DNA of 64,000 nt from Breviolum minutum Mf 1.05b.01 (GCA_000507305.1 DF239055.1:129602-193601); one strand, 5' to 3'; shown: positions 48,801 to 58,549, counted from the first letter of the stretch. Notes: generated by a model from the sequence alone, not told the origin. Numbers and translations are program-made.

Positions 48801-50589
48801 CTTGGTATTAGGTATTTAATGCTAGGGATTAACCTTTGTGCAGTGTAGGGACACATATGTGTGATGTGTGTGTACTTCAGTACTTTATTGAACGCAATCT
48901 TTGTACGATGACTTTTTGTAATGAATGCTTAATCAATGATTTACCAACTGTAATGATCATGATGTGCACATATGTAAAAATGTCAATATTTAAATAAATG
49001 TCTATACCATCTGCCATGCACACTGTGTCTCTCTGACAAAATATAGATACTGTATATTTACACTTGGCTATTATTTGTTCTTGTATGTACATATGTATAT
49101 AACATCATCTTGACATCAAAAACACAAAGAAACACGTATGAGATTAACTGCAATTTTTGAAAGTGCGGGTATGGGTGCCAGTACTCTACAAGCGTAATTG
49201 GTGATTTCAGCATATAAGAATACAATTTATGTTTTGAATTTGTAGTGGGGCAAGCTCTTCCAAAAAACCAAAACTCAATGATTTTGCCCACATACCCTGG
49301 GAAGATACTCCAAACTTCCCCAAACCCCCACAATTCGAAAGAATTTCCGAAACATAAACTGTTGGTGAAACGTCCTTTTAAGGTATCTTCCAGGGGGCCC
49401 ATGTGGGTGAGATCTTAGAAAAAACACATCCAGCATCCACAGGCCCCACCTGCTTCGCTTTTTTTGAAGCGGTCTTTCTTCGCCGAGCCGACCATCAAGT
49501 TCAGTTTCTCTCCAGGAAGGCTACGCGGATAGGTAAATTCAAAGGTTTCCTTGTCCTTTCGCACATGCAGATACACCACACCTAGGGTCACTCGACATGG
49601 AACTCGGAATTCTGAGTTCGGATGAAATTTCCTGAATCTTGAATCCGACCAAAGAAGAAGGTCTATCAAATCCCATAAAAATCCATGTATGATCTATTTG
49701 CCCACCATTTGGCTAATTATAGTGGTCAATTTTGATCAGCGTAGGTAATTAAATATACCATACATGGATCCTATGGGGATGAATATCCCTTTCTGGTCCA
49801 AATGATGAATTCATCCACCTGTTTTTGTGATGTTGTTGGTCTTAATGGGACAAGAAACTCGCAAACACTCAAAAAGTGAAGATAACATGGAAAAAAAAGA
49901 GTTGAACAAAAAAATGCCTAGATACCATGACCATTCTCATCCAAATGTGCCACAGGTACTCCACGAACCACCTGTTCACGTCTTAAGGCATTGATCACAA
50001 AGGTGTCGTCATGCACAAAACCCTCCACTGCCTCGGGTCTGAGCCGGTAGCCCGGCTAAAGCATGAGAACATGGAAATCCCTTGGAGTAACTTGCATTTT
50101 GGTCTTTGCTAAGCAACGAAAAAAGTTAAGTGACCACAACAAAAATAGTGAACAACATAAGCAATAAACTAACTATATACATTGACTATATGAGTCGCCA
50201 CATGCTGAGGCAACAAATGAGCAAATGCATAAATTGAAGTGTATGCAAGCACAGCATGTTTTTTGTTGCGCTATTGCAGTTTTTGTAGGTTTTTTCCGGT
50301 GGAAGAGCATGGGGCAAACCGCTGAATCAGGCACTCATTTGCAAAACAGGTCTTTTTGGCTAGCTTGACATGTGAAAAGATCTCTGAGAAACAATGACAT
50401 ATCAGCACATGTGGTCGGAAAGAAGCCGGCAAAGGCTGTAGGATGCTGCAGCCATATTTTCAAAATTTGGCACACCAACGTCTCAAAGCAAATCATGCCT
50501 GTAGACTTGACTTTAACGATTTCAAGATATTCCAGGCACTTCATCATCTTCATCAACAATCCCATCCTTCCATTTGACATTGAAGATTC
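39751..50589 (-). CDS. TrmA/RlmD-like RNA uracil-C5 methyltransferase
   Basis: Eighteen exons join into one frame of about 612 residues ending in TGA at 39751 (1841 nt; all phases agree). In order: N-terminal region with KWKDGIVDEDDE; TRAM-like LPGEKLNLMVG; Fe-S cysteines in CEHFAQKCGGC with the fourth in KCPLM; YGAQLHEK; RRGNGWLCHLVLR; LSPEGFFRPN; SAM motif DTFCGQGLLTL; LQADLG; an acidic insert (EEDSDVEDG); ADPGRNG; LYISSGRAFLRD; and QPHTAKFEV. Family knowledge: TrmA and RlmD transfer methyl from SAM to C5 of uridine in tRNA or rRNA, using a Cys nucleophile in SCNP and a Glu base. Here the Cys position is Ser and the Glu remains, so activity is doubtful. The start codon was not found, and no targeting peptide could be assessed. 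Confidence 0.88.
40142..40211 (-). CDS. methyltransferase exon 17, catalytic Glu
   Basis: Acceptor GGAATCAG|G, donor GC (GCTTCA). It encodes ELRCFDLQPHTAKFEVAA, then CMEWK. It matches D-M-F-P-H-T-x-H-x-E, with the Glu kept and F/H replaced by Q/K. Confidence 0.85.
41494..41654 (-). CDS. methyltransferase exon 16, catalytic loop
   Basis: Acceptor CCCTGCAG|G, donor GC (GCTTAA). It encodes ILLADPGRNGMPKAF, then LYISSGRAFLRDVAYLTT and RGYRLKD. It aligns with DPPR.G and VYVSCNP...ARD..L...GY; the Cys of SCNP is Ser and NP is GR. Confidence 0.9.
41933..42034 (-). CDS. methyltransferase exon 15, acidic insert
   Basis: Acceptor TTGAAGAG|G, donor GT (GTATCT). It encodes QSIEEDSDVEDGSIDTG, then LPMVESLPSNLPAP: an acidic insertion not typical of bacterial family members, placed just before the ADPGR strand. 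Confidence 0.8.
42530..42642 (-). CDS. methyltransferase exon 14
   Basis: Acceptor AAACTGAG|G, donor GT (GTGTCG). It encodes TRLHPETPKVSVLQADLG, then VPAFLHRLTAASIGDV. V-x-LQADL fits the strand after motif I. Confidence 0.85.
43171..43286 (-). CDS. methyltransferase exon 13, SAM motif I
   Basis: Acceptor GATTTCAG|G, donor GA (GAAACT). It encodes DTFCGQGLLTLAFLHHHP, then LRLISIDRSKPALQQLQ. This is the D-x-F-C-G-x-G SAM-binding loop and following acidic strand. Confidence 0.92.
43619..43729 (-). CDS. methyltransferase exon 12
   Basis: Acceptor ACTTTCAG|G, donor GA (GATCCT). It encodes VRLSPEGFFRPNLFSTEK, then LEMIGSIGPDEVLW. The SP..FF..N motif before the SAM site is diagnostic for the TrmA/RlmD family. 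Confidence 0.9.
44581..44663 (-). CDS. methyltransferase exon 11
   Basis: Acceptor ATATAAG|G, donor GC (GCATGA), chosen because both phases match neighbours: ESGNIIGTSSRIKRANGK, then VIGRKILLT, running into VRLSPEGFF. Another frame (LPAASNEQMARLL) is open but out of phase. Confidence 0.65.
44759..44841 (-). CDS. methyltransferase exon 10
   Basis: Twenty-seven open codons: QLRDRIDCQEGGEHV, then SPTWRSVGLQ; donor GT (GTCATC). The acceptor is TGAGCAG|C by phase; TTTTAG|T seven bases earlier is the alternative. Confidence 0.72.
45024..45144. mobile_element. family E TIR element
   Basis: CATCCCAGATAGTAAGTAG ... TAATACTATCTGGGATG, inner CACTGGGGCTG and GGCCTAAGTGGCTTATAA. In the methyltransferase intron between exons 9 and 10. 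Confidence 0.65.
45415..45536 (-). CDS. methyltransferase exon 9
   Basis: Acceptor ACCTCCAG|G. It encodes VLATLVTVEEAPVKVLKEI, then AMAKVPQLVGVTWSKELH, the strand-helix segment before the central domain. Donor GT (GTTGAT), two bases of a codon carried over. Confidence 0.82.
46100..46201 (-). CDS. methyltransferase exon 8
   Basis: Acceptor CCTGGCAG|G, donor GT (GTGGAG). Thirty-four GC-rich codons: AILAAARGVSAQAF, then RRGNGWLCHLVLRSARPK, the G.LRHLVLR strand of the family. Confidence 0.85.
46554..46648. mobile_element. family F element
   Basis: CCAGTTGGTGGTTTCAACCC ... TTGCCACCACCTAG; in the methyltransferase intron between exons 7 and 8. Confidence 0.7.
46796..46915. mobile_element. family C TIR element
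   Basis: TIR ATGGCTGGTCAACC / GGTTGACTAGCCAT with one mismatch; inside, paired GGGTGGGGAATAAGGGTTA and CCTTATTTCTGAGGGGG, with runs of G. Best-preserved copy of this family. Confidence 0.72.
46932..46985 (-). CDS. methyltransferase exon 7, fourth Fe-S Cys
   Basis: Acceptor GTATCCAG|G, donor GA (GACCAA). Eighteen codons: DPYQSSLCLVDLVKCPLM. CPLM matches the CPI/CPL motif that gives the fourth cluster cysteine. Confidence 0.75.
47314..47388 (-). CDS. methyltransferase exon 6
   Basis: Acceptor TCTCTCAG|G. It encodes EIYGWHARTEFRFF and LQLGLHP, corresponding to the YGYRNR...LGF region. Donor GA (GAAGGT) keeps phase 0; a GT donor four bases later would need a different acceptor for the next exon. 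Confidence 0.8.
47801..47906 (-). CDS. methyltransferase exon 5
   Basis: Acceptor CAAAACAG|G, donor GA (GAAACT). It encodes KYGAQLHEKFTLLQMRL, then PLLPLQPPLASP, the Y..QL..K segment following CGGC in this family. Confidence 0.85.
48674..48782 (-). CDS. methyltransferase exon 4, Fe-S cysteines
   Basis: Acceptor CTCAAG|G, donor GC (GCACCT). It encodes GRYRLAIDERCSASV, then TPRCEHFAQKCGGCAFQN. The C-x6-C-x2-C cluster ligands of RlmD-type enzymes are clear. Confidence 0.88.
49450..49581 (-). CDS. methyltransferase exon 3, TRAM-like
   Basis: Acceptor GACCCTAG|G, donor GT (GTGGGG). It encodes VYLHVRKDKETFEF, then LPGEKLNLMVGSAKKDRF, matching the LPGE..x.v pattern of the RNA-binding TRAM domain that precedes the Fe-S motif in RlmD. 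Confidence 0.82.
49932..50055 (-). CDS. methyltransferase exon 2
   Basis: Acceptor GCTTTAG|C. Forty-one open codons include PGYRLRPEAVEGF, HDDTFVINALRREQ and PVAHLDEN. Donor GT (GTCATG) joins in phase to GVVYLHV of the TRAM-like exon. Confidence 0.75.
50540..50589 (-). CDS. methyltransferase exon 1 of those seen
   Basis: Acceptor AACGTAG|G, starting with two bases of a codon. It encodes IFNVKWKDGIVDEDDE, acidic and Trp-bearing, unlike the bacterial family and possibly a small added N-terminal domain. Donor GT (GTGCCT). Exons upstream are missing. Confidence 0.62.
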
Positions 50590-50708
50590 CTACGTTTTTT
50601 TTTGTTGTTCCCCTCTCCGCATGGGATGCAAACCTGGTTTGGATCGGAAAAAAAATCCTTTCCATCTGTGCGGGAACAAAATCCTGTGACTTGTCTCGGT
50701 GAAGTGCA

Positions 50709-50811
50709 ATACCCTCCAGGAAATTAACATATCCCACCTGGGGAAAAGGAAAATCATCTTCAAGATTCAAAATGGACTTTTCAGGGGATATGTTAGTTCC
50801 CAGGAGGGTAT
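50709..50811. mobile_element. family B palindromic element
   Basis: ATACCCTCCAGGAAATTAAC ... TTAGTTCCCAGGAGGGTAT, with AAAAGGAAAATCATCTTC core. Between the first methyltransferase exon seen and a family A copy. Confidence 0.72.
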
Positions 50812-50918
50812 TTACCAAACCCGTAATCAGCTGGACCTTTTTTTTGGATATGTTCATGAGGATTTTTCTCCGCCCATGAAATGATGGTGACAGAGTGTGA
50901 CATCACCAGGTCTAGGCA

Positions 50919-51039
50919 TACTGTTGATGGAAGATTGAAATCCCCAACAACCCCACGGGATGTATATAAAACCTTGCAAATAAACTGTGATATTTCCCAT
51001 ATACCAACTAGTGCAGGATTTCTGAACCATCAACAGTGA
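50919..51039. mobile_element. family A element
   Basis: TACTGTTGATGGAAG to ACCATCAACAGT, internal GGGATGTATATAAAACC. Lies upstream of the first methyltransferase exon seen, between two family B elements. Confidence 0.72.
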
Positions 51040-51138
51040 TGCGTATCCATACCTAAACCAAGGTCATCGCCAAAAGACCACCTGCAAACTGCAGTTTCTT
51101 CAAAATATGACACACTGTTAATGAAAGAACTCCTGGCT

Positions 51139-51242
51139 AAACTCCCTAAAGCTAACATAACACCGGAAAATGAATGGTTGGAATACTAGTTTCCTTTTGG
51201 GATCGCCTATTTTCAGGGGCTATGTTAGTTTTAGGGATTGTA
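51139..51242. mobile_element. family B palindromic element
   Basis: AAACTCCCTAAAGCTAACAT ... ATGTTAGTTTTAGGGATTG with TTTTCAGGGGC inner arm. Confidence 0.68.
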
Positions 51243-51719
51243 ACTAGCGGAGTTTGGTTGTTTATTTTCCTATTTGAAGCTGTGAAACATCCCAGGTGTT
51301 TAGCTCAATTTCTGTATCATCAGCAATATGCTAACATAAAAGGAATTAAAACGAGATAAACGAACACATCCTGATATCCTCGTATGTTCTTGAAGGTCTA
51401 CTTTATGCAAGTTGCGATGACAACATCATTCTGCTCACAACCCTTTTGACCTTGGAGGTGTTATGTTCCCAATGATCATCCCAGCTGCAGTGGCAAAGCA
51501 TCTTTGTCTGCCACTTACACGTAGAAACAAACGCAGCATTCGTTTGGAAAAGGCCACGTCATGGGCGGAAAGGCTGGTCTATATCAGTGCTTGTGCCAAT
51601 GCACTATTGTGTGAAAGATCCAGGGCAGGTTATCTTTGTACACTGTAGAAAATTTTGCTGTGATGTATAGTGATACAAGTACCGTGGCGTTGTCTCTGTT
51701 TTTTGGTGCTTTATTTCAT

Positions 51720-52000
51720 TGTACCTTGCAGTAGTGATAGGCCATTTCATCGGCTCACTTGAAGAAAGAAAAACATCATCGAAAAGTGACAAAGGCCATA
51801 AATTCCGACTTTGCACTCCACTTTTTCGAAAGGAGTATATAGAGGAGTTGTCTTTCGGGAAAGTCCATCTAGAGAAGATGGGGGTCTCATTGGTGATTTG
51901 CGTCTTTATTTGCAAAAACTTTGCATCCGACGTATGCCACAATGTCTCAGTGGACAAATTTGGCTTCAGATTTGAGGTAAGCTTGGCAGCGGCAGCGAAG
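51720..52000. CDS. long open segment, strand unresolved
   Basis: Plus: about 80 codons from a CTTGCAG acceptor to a GTAAGC donor (SLEERKTSSKSDKGHKF, EKMGVSLVICVFICKN). Minus: open over 135 codons. No domain in either reading. A segment at 52251-52385 has the same problem. Neighbouring genes are all on minus. Confidence 0.35.
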
Positions 52001-53169
52001 TATAACAACACAGCTGAAACAAGAAACTATCAGAAGATCACCAATGGTAGCATCAATAATTTGTTGGTTCACCAGTTCAACAGGAATGTAAGAATGTAGG
52101 GGTCAATTTGTTCATGCCAAAGTCTTGTTAATAAATAATCAATAAATGTCTACATATAGATACTGAGTTTCCTATGTTGAACCTTACCCTTCAAATCTCA
52201 AAAAAACAAGCACCTTTTGACTCTCGCAAAAAAAAAACTTCAATTGCCTTCAGGTCTGCAAATCTCTGTGTCTCGGCTTACCTCTCTTACCCCTGTTGAC
52301 TTGTGTTTTGCAACTATTCAGCATATTCATCAGCATGTGCAAACTCATGATAATTCCACAATTGAATATCGGATGCCTCCAGTAAATAGGGGTAAATAAG
52401 AATGGAAACAACATTCAAACGTTGAGACCAAACAGCAATAATGATGGTTTCAGGAAACATTTTGCTTTGTGACTTTGTACCATTATATTATCCAAATTAA
52501 AGAATTGCCTGATCAAAATCCACTTATATATAACCACTCCAACATCATCAACACATATCAACATGGTACAGAAATCAAACCCTAGGGGCAAAATGTACCG
52601 TAAATCAATCCACCACTACCACACCAAGTAGCTGCTCCGAGGAAGAGGCCTTCCGACAGGTTTTAATTCCCAGGTTTTTTGTCCCCAAAATCGATGAAAC
52701 CCGGTTGATCATGTACAACTGGGTGGTTGAAACCACCCAGTTGAAACTTCATTAGTCAAAAATGGATCATTTCCGTCTCAAACGTGTTGGGGTAAGAATC
52801 ATCAATCACGGTCATCCATAAAGTGACCATGCTTCCATTCGAATTCTACTATTTTTTCCATGCTTCCGTTCAGTTGAAAATAAAACCTGCAATGTTTTCT
52901 AACTGGTGAATTGGTCTTTCGTAGTGACTTCTCGGTTGTAACGAAACCAAACCAGGCTTTGAAAGGAGGTCAACCAGGTGACCAAACCTATGACATTCTG
53001 CAGCTGTTTGTTGAGTCAAAATGTTACTAAACTTCTCTCAGTTAGGAGCTTCTCATGGAGAACATACCAACCTCTTAGCATCATCATCAAACTAAAACAT
53101 ATTGAAAAATTATGAACAAATTGCAGCAATCTCAGGATCGATAACAGATCCGACAACACTTCAACTCAC

Positions 53170-53283
53170 CTCATCACACCCTTCGGTCCATGACAGCACG
53201 CCTAATGGTACATAGCCAATAGTACTGAAAATCAAGAAGAATGGCATCACTGTGGACATGTAAAAGAGCTGTCTGGTAGAGTC
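53170..53283 (-). CDS. TLC/NTT-like transmembrane exon
   Basis: Acceptor AACCGAG|G, donor GTGAGT, phase 0 at both ends, 38 codons. It encodes DSTRQLFYMSTVMPFF, then LIFSTIGYVPLG and SWTEGCDE. LFY....PF...F...Y.PL resembles a helix of TLC nucleotide (ATP/ADP) transporters, but one helix is thin evidence. The opposite strand is also open for a hydrophilic peptide. Confidence 0.42.
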
Positions 53284-55800
53284 CTCGGTTGAGTCTTCTT
53301 GTTAGCGGTTTTTGTTTTTTTAAGCAAAGGATGGAGTTTCACATGTCAGGTCAACTTACAAATGTTGATCATAATGGATGAATCTCATGGAGTTTTTGTG
53401 GATTTGGTGCTTGCGTGTCGATGTGGATCACACAGCGGTACCACGTACATACTTGGTAATTCTGTATAGGTACAACTTATAGTGGGGGTTTCTATCGCAC
53501 CTAGCGCCACCAGAAAAGTCCATTGATGTTCAGATTGGGCGTATCCCAGCCCACAGCCAGAAACAGGAGTTTTGTTTTTTGGAGAAAAACTACTACGTAG
53601 ATATCAGGATTATCAGACTGTCCAGTTCCACTTGCATATCTTGCATAAACACACGCAAAATCAGAACTTTTCGATACTTTTCGGATTTCATAGGGGGGGT
53701 CCTTTGGGTCCTGTGTTTTCATGACAATTCATCAGCCTCAGCAGTGTTTGGTCATTCTAGATTTCCGGTTTTGGAGAGCTCGTATTGAAGGTCGGGCCCT
53801 TTCAAAAAGAAATGAGCAAATTGATTTCTTGACAATTCTTGACATATGTAATATCATCTGGGTCATGTATCTTAAACATCATATTTCGCTGACCTGATTT
53901 TGCGATATCTCAAAGAGATTCCCTTCCTACACTACCTATTGGGGTGAGACTATTCTTTGAACTTCTACAACTTTTCAGGAGTCCAAGAGGATCCAAAGAA
54001 GGCAAGTTAACTTTGAAGGAAACAAAACAACATCTCTTCTTGAGTTTCACCCCCCCCATTTTTGCAAGTTGGTGGTTGTGAATCACAAATTGGAGCGACA
54101 AACACAATCAAGTTATGAATCCTACAGAGTTGCAAACTATCAAACTAAACCAGGGGTGAATGTTGTAAACCAAGTTGACCTAAATGACTCCTAAATTACT
54201 GTCTGGATTCATTAAATCTGATTTTCTGTGTGGACTTTCTGCCTTGTCCAGGAGCACAAGAAGGGATCGCATAATACCTTTCTTGGTGGAACATATTATT
54301 GTATGTCATGTTCTACACAAATGCAGCTGGAATTTGTGGGGCAAACACAAGTTGCAGTCTGTGATTGAACTTTCCTCACAACTTTTGTGGCTTCAATCTA
54401 CCTCATATAAATCGCTCAATTTGGATCAACCAGCTACTAGCTACCAAATAGCTACCAACATGTGATTGAAACCATGTAGACAAAGGCCCAGTTATCCCTG
54501 TTGTTTTCTCCAAGTTTCACCCTCAATTTGCAAGGCACTGACCATTAGCAACAACTCCTGGCGAAGCTTCAGAAGGGGCGGGGGAGCAAGCAAGCCAAGC
54601 AAACAAACATTGAAAAAACTTGCAAATACGCAGTCATTGAGTCGTTGGATGCACCGTTTTCAAATCTGCCATCCGTTGTCAAGTAAAACTTGCTTTTGCC
54701 AAGGCACTTGCAAGAGAAAGAGACCTAATTGGAAGCGTTTGCTCAACCTCAGTGTGGGAATTGAGAGCAAATGTCACGACATGCTTGGGTGTATGCTGCA
54801 AACCCAGGGCATTCGGTGTTTCACCATGTCCCAGGGGACCGCCTGTAAGCTGACATGGGGTACACAATGAAATCATAATGAAATCACATTATTCAAATAC
54901 ACCTCAGTTTGCAAATTCAACACATATCAGGGTAAGCAATGAAATAACAACTCAATCCACCCCTGAAGTATAAAAAACGACTATGCTTGTAATGGCTTTA
55001 TGCATTTTGTCCCTTTGTGTGCCTCGTAGTAGCGCAACTCTATGACCGGCCCCCCCACACTATGTGGATGCAGATATATAATAGTGAATATATCCACATA
55101 GAGATCTTAGAGATCATATACAATATACACTAAGAAAAAGTTGTTTAAACCAGAAAAAACCTGAAGAATGAGGATTGGGAATTGAAAACAAACAAGGAAT
55201 GTACATGAATCAACCCCCAAATAAGCAGCATCAAACATCAAAATGTTCATCATCCCAAATGGATCCAAGTGGTACCTACAAAAAATGATAATGATAATGT
55301 GCAAAAGGAGTTTCATTTTCCAGTGTACGAAAGGGTGTACAACAAAACTTCCTATCAGACTTCCAGCCAGCGATGAGAATCAACCCTCAGTCCACAAGAA
55401 GTTTTCCGAACCAAGAGACGATGGAACGGCACTCCAACCACTTCCAAGGATTCCAGAAAAAAAACACTCAGCAAAAAGGACACCTTGGCCACAATCGCAA
55501 ATAAACAATTGGCACCTTAAAAAGTTGATTTATTATATAGTCAGAGAAAAACCAAAATCTCATCAGATCCGATCCATTCCGGAAAAAAAGATAGTTCCTT
55601 TGATGAACAGAAAAAATATATGGTAGATCAATTAAATCATCCTCAAAATGATGAATCACTATCTATCACTATACATATATCATAACCTATCCCCTTTTCT
55701 TATCTACAAAAACACCTGGGGTGATTTCGAAAATACTTCTGAAGACAGGAAATCCCTAACTGCAATGGGTCCCCGACTAAGTTGAAATCGTACAACCATT

Positions 55801-55915
55801 GCCAACTGAAAACTAACACGTCTGAAAACAAATATGGAACCAAAATATTGTCGGTTTGTAGATTTATCCTTTTCCAAACGTGTATTTTTTGGTTCCATGT
55901 TAGCTTTCGCTGAAA
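55801..55915. mobile_element. family B-like element
   Basis: CTGAAAACTAACACG ... CATGTTAGCTTTCGC; inner arms TATGGAACCAAAATA / ATTTTTTGGTTCCAT. Confidence 0.55.
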
Positions 55916-56295
55916 ATTGATATAAGCGCCTCCACATAATCATTTTTTTGCCAAGGTCCAAGGTCATGTTATGTTTAAGAACTGCAGCTGACCGGCAGAA
56001 CATGTCACGCTAAGGGGGAGTTAAGAACCACTTCTTCGCAAGATCCATCCAGTATCAAGCAAGAAAATAGAAGAGCGATCTACCCGGATGATTGCTTCAT
56101 GCTTCTATTGACTCGAACATGCCCGTATTCCATCAGCAACACGTAGGCTTTATTTACAAGCATATCAGGAAACTCAAGGAACTTGTGCAAACACATCTAT
56201 TTACATTCACGTTAACACCTAGACAATTGTAGGGAATTTCTTACTTGAATTTTTCCCCGAAACCCCCGAGGCGAGTCCAACTTTTCACTTTTCAC

Positions 56296-56339
56296 CCATC
56301 CTGTAGCTGTCGCCAAGTTGCAACATGTGCTGAGGCAGC
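56296..56339 (-). CDS. short candidate exon
   Basis: Acceptor CCACCAAG|G and donor GT (GTGAAA) bracket 14 open codons, LPQHMLQLGDSYRM. Short, so weak on its own. Confidence 0.4.
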
Positions 56340-56438
56340 CTTGGTGGTTTCAATTTTGGAGTGGAGATTCAAAGGAGAAAACTTGGAAAAAAACACTCAT
56401 TCACTGGGGCACCAAATCCATTAACAAATCTTCCTTAT

Positions 56439-56551
56439 CTAGTTCGTGGTTTCAACCCATTTGAAAAAATATAATAGTCAAATTGGATCCTTTCCGCACA
56501 AATCGGGATGAACTGAACATAAAAACATATATTTGAGTTGCCACCACCTAG
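56439..56551. mobile_element. family F element
   Basis: CTAGTTCGTGGTTTCAACCC ... GAGTTGCCACCACCTAG. Confidence 0.7.
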
Positions 56552-56836
56552 AACATATGGAAACATTGGCTTTTAGTTGCTTTTTAACCCATGAAAAGGA
56601 GAAAAAAAACAACCAAAAAGAACAATTGCACTGGAATTCGTGAATGCCATTCAAATTAAATATATAGGGGGTTATAATACGGATATAAACCACCTGCGCC
56701 TGTTGATCCAGTTGCGTTTCAGGACAGCAAACAAGGGTTGAATCACAAATTCCAAGAGCCAAAAGGCAGTTTTGTTGCATCCTTGTTTGTTGTGTCTATG
56801 CTTGGCATCTATGTATCATATTACGAGGCAACTTAC

Positions 56837-56981
56837 CCGCAAAAAATGACCATCTAACGTTGGGCCAAACAGAAACTTGGTCCGGTGGTTGAGCACCCAA
56901 TTGTTTTTAATTATACAAATTATTCTAAAGAGGTCATTGTCAATGTAAGGGTTGCCATACTTCGCGCAAAAGAAATGGAAG
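56837..56981 (-). CDS. exon of unassigned gene
   Basis: Acceptor TCATGCAG|C, with a consensus donor GTAAGT. Forty-eight open codons include FHFFCAKYGNPYIDNDLF and NHRTKFLFGPTLDGHF. The length, open frame and strong donor support it. Not recognised; the fragment is aromatic-rich. It probably belongs with the other minus-strand exons at 53-62 kb. Confidence 0.6.
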
Positions 56982-58120
56982 CTGCATGAAAATTCAGTGA
57001 TATGAGTGACTAATGTAAACAAATCCCTAAAGCCTACCACTCAGCCCCAATTTTTGTCCAAAGCTCCTGTGAGAGAGATGTGCCCCTCCCAACAATGCAG
57101 GCTCATCATCGTAACACCTGGAGGAAACAAAGGTCACCGAGTCAAACAAGCGCGCTTAAAAAAAAAACACCAACATCTATAGCTTTGATTGAAATGCTAT
57201 CTGCCAACTTGACATGTAAAAACATGGAAAATATGACATATGGCCATGACCATCAAAACTGATAGGCCTATCATTTATAAACAAAAACCAGAAACATCAT
57301 CAAATATCCCAACCCTGAAAAACGAGAAAGAAAACTGTTTTTTGCAATGGGTCTCATCTTTTCCATCCCGCAGCCGAATGGGTTGCTTGATGTTGGCTAT
57401 GTTTTCTACAGGAAAAGTCATGGTGGAGTGAACTTGTTCAAAGATCACCAGCCACTCATCAATTCATTCAATTGGTTGGGGGGGTTTGAATTTGTTGGCT
57501 ATAGTTACCGGTTTCAACTTTCAACCCGTTAAAAAAAAAAAACATTCGTCACTTCGGATCAGTTGCCCAAGGATTTGGGGTAACAAAATTCCAAAATGGA
57601 GGCACTGCACTCATCCCCGCCTACGAGGGCCGCCGGAGGCAGGGTATACAGAAGTCGTCGGGCCCTTTCTAAGCGCCACATCTCATATTCCTTGCAGGGG
57701 AATAAACGAGACATGCCCGTAAAATACACCCCACTAAACTAACATACCAAAGAACAATTCACCACTATGATGGTATTTACCAGCAAAACTTGAAATTTTC
57801 CAGAACTATCTGGTTTAAAGGAGGGAAACAATCTGTCCCTGAAAATGAGACAAAAAACCAGAAGGAAATTTCATGTTCCAACCATCAATTGTCAGGCGCG
57901 GGCTGTTGTGGAGGAGTGATAGACTCCCAAATCATGAGAATCACCAAACATTTGCTTCCATATAAACAAGAATGTCAAGAATATTTTTTCTGGTCCCTTC
58001 AATCCATCGCCACCTTTTTTTGGATGTGACCATGGCCAAATCCCTGGGAAGCCTTGGTGAACGATATACCTGGATACCAATCCTTTGTTTCAACTCATTC
58101 AGCCATTTGTTTCAACTACA

Positions 58121-58202
58121 GCATTGGTTTCCCTTAATAAGGCCTTATTAGACCCTTATTTCTGAGGTGGTACATTGGGGGGGGGTAGGTTGACCAGCCA
58201 TG
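58121..58202. mobile_element. family C element, partial
   Basis: CATTGGTTTCCCTTAATAAG ... CTTATTTCTGAGGTGG ... GGTTGACCAGCCATGA: right half of family C. Confidence 0.65.
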
Positions 58203-58242
58203 ATTACCAAACCGTTTTGTTTCTCCAGAATTACGAATACCT

Positions 58243-58330
58243 TCTGGGGAATTATCATATATCCCACCTTGGGAAAAGGAAAATCATTTTCAAACATGCC
58301 TTAGGAATATGTTAGTTCCCAGCAGGGTAA
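58243..58330. mobile_element. family B element
   Basis: TACCTTCTGGGGAATTATC ... ATGTTAGTTCCCAGCAGGGTA; shares the AAAAGGAAAATCAT core with 50709. Confidence 0.62.
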
Positions 58331-58475
58331 GGTTAGGAATGGAAATTAGGAATGGAAAACTACAGGAGTTTTGTTTAAACAAACCTTTGATTCTATGTGA
58401 GGTCTGAAGTGGCTGAAGATATTGATGTCATGTCAGTGTGAGAATCATGTGGCTGGCCCAGCTGTCACAGGGTGC

Positions 58476-58549
58476 ATACGTATGCCGTCTGCTTGATGGC
58501 CGCCACGCAGCCCCAACAGTGCCGCTGACCACTTTGCATGCTACAAGAC
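58476..58549 (-). CDS. exon of unassigned gene, downstream of family A intron
   Basis: Acceptor CAACAGTAG|G, whose bases up to the last A are the end of a family A repeat. It encodes SCSMQSGQRHCWGCVAAIK, then QTAYV; donor GC (GCACCC). Cys-rich; function unknown. In phase with the exon at 58668. Confidence 0.6.
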
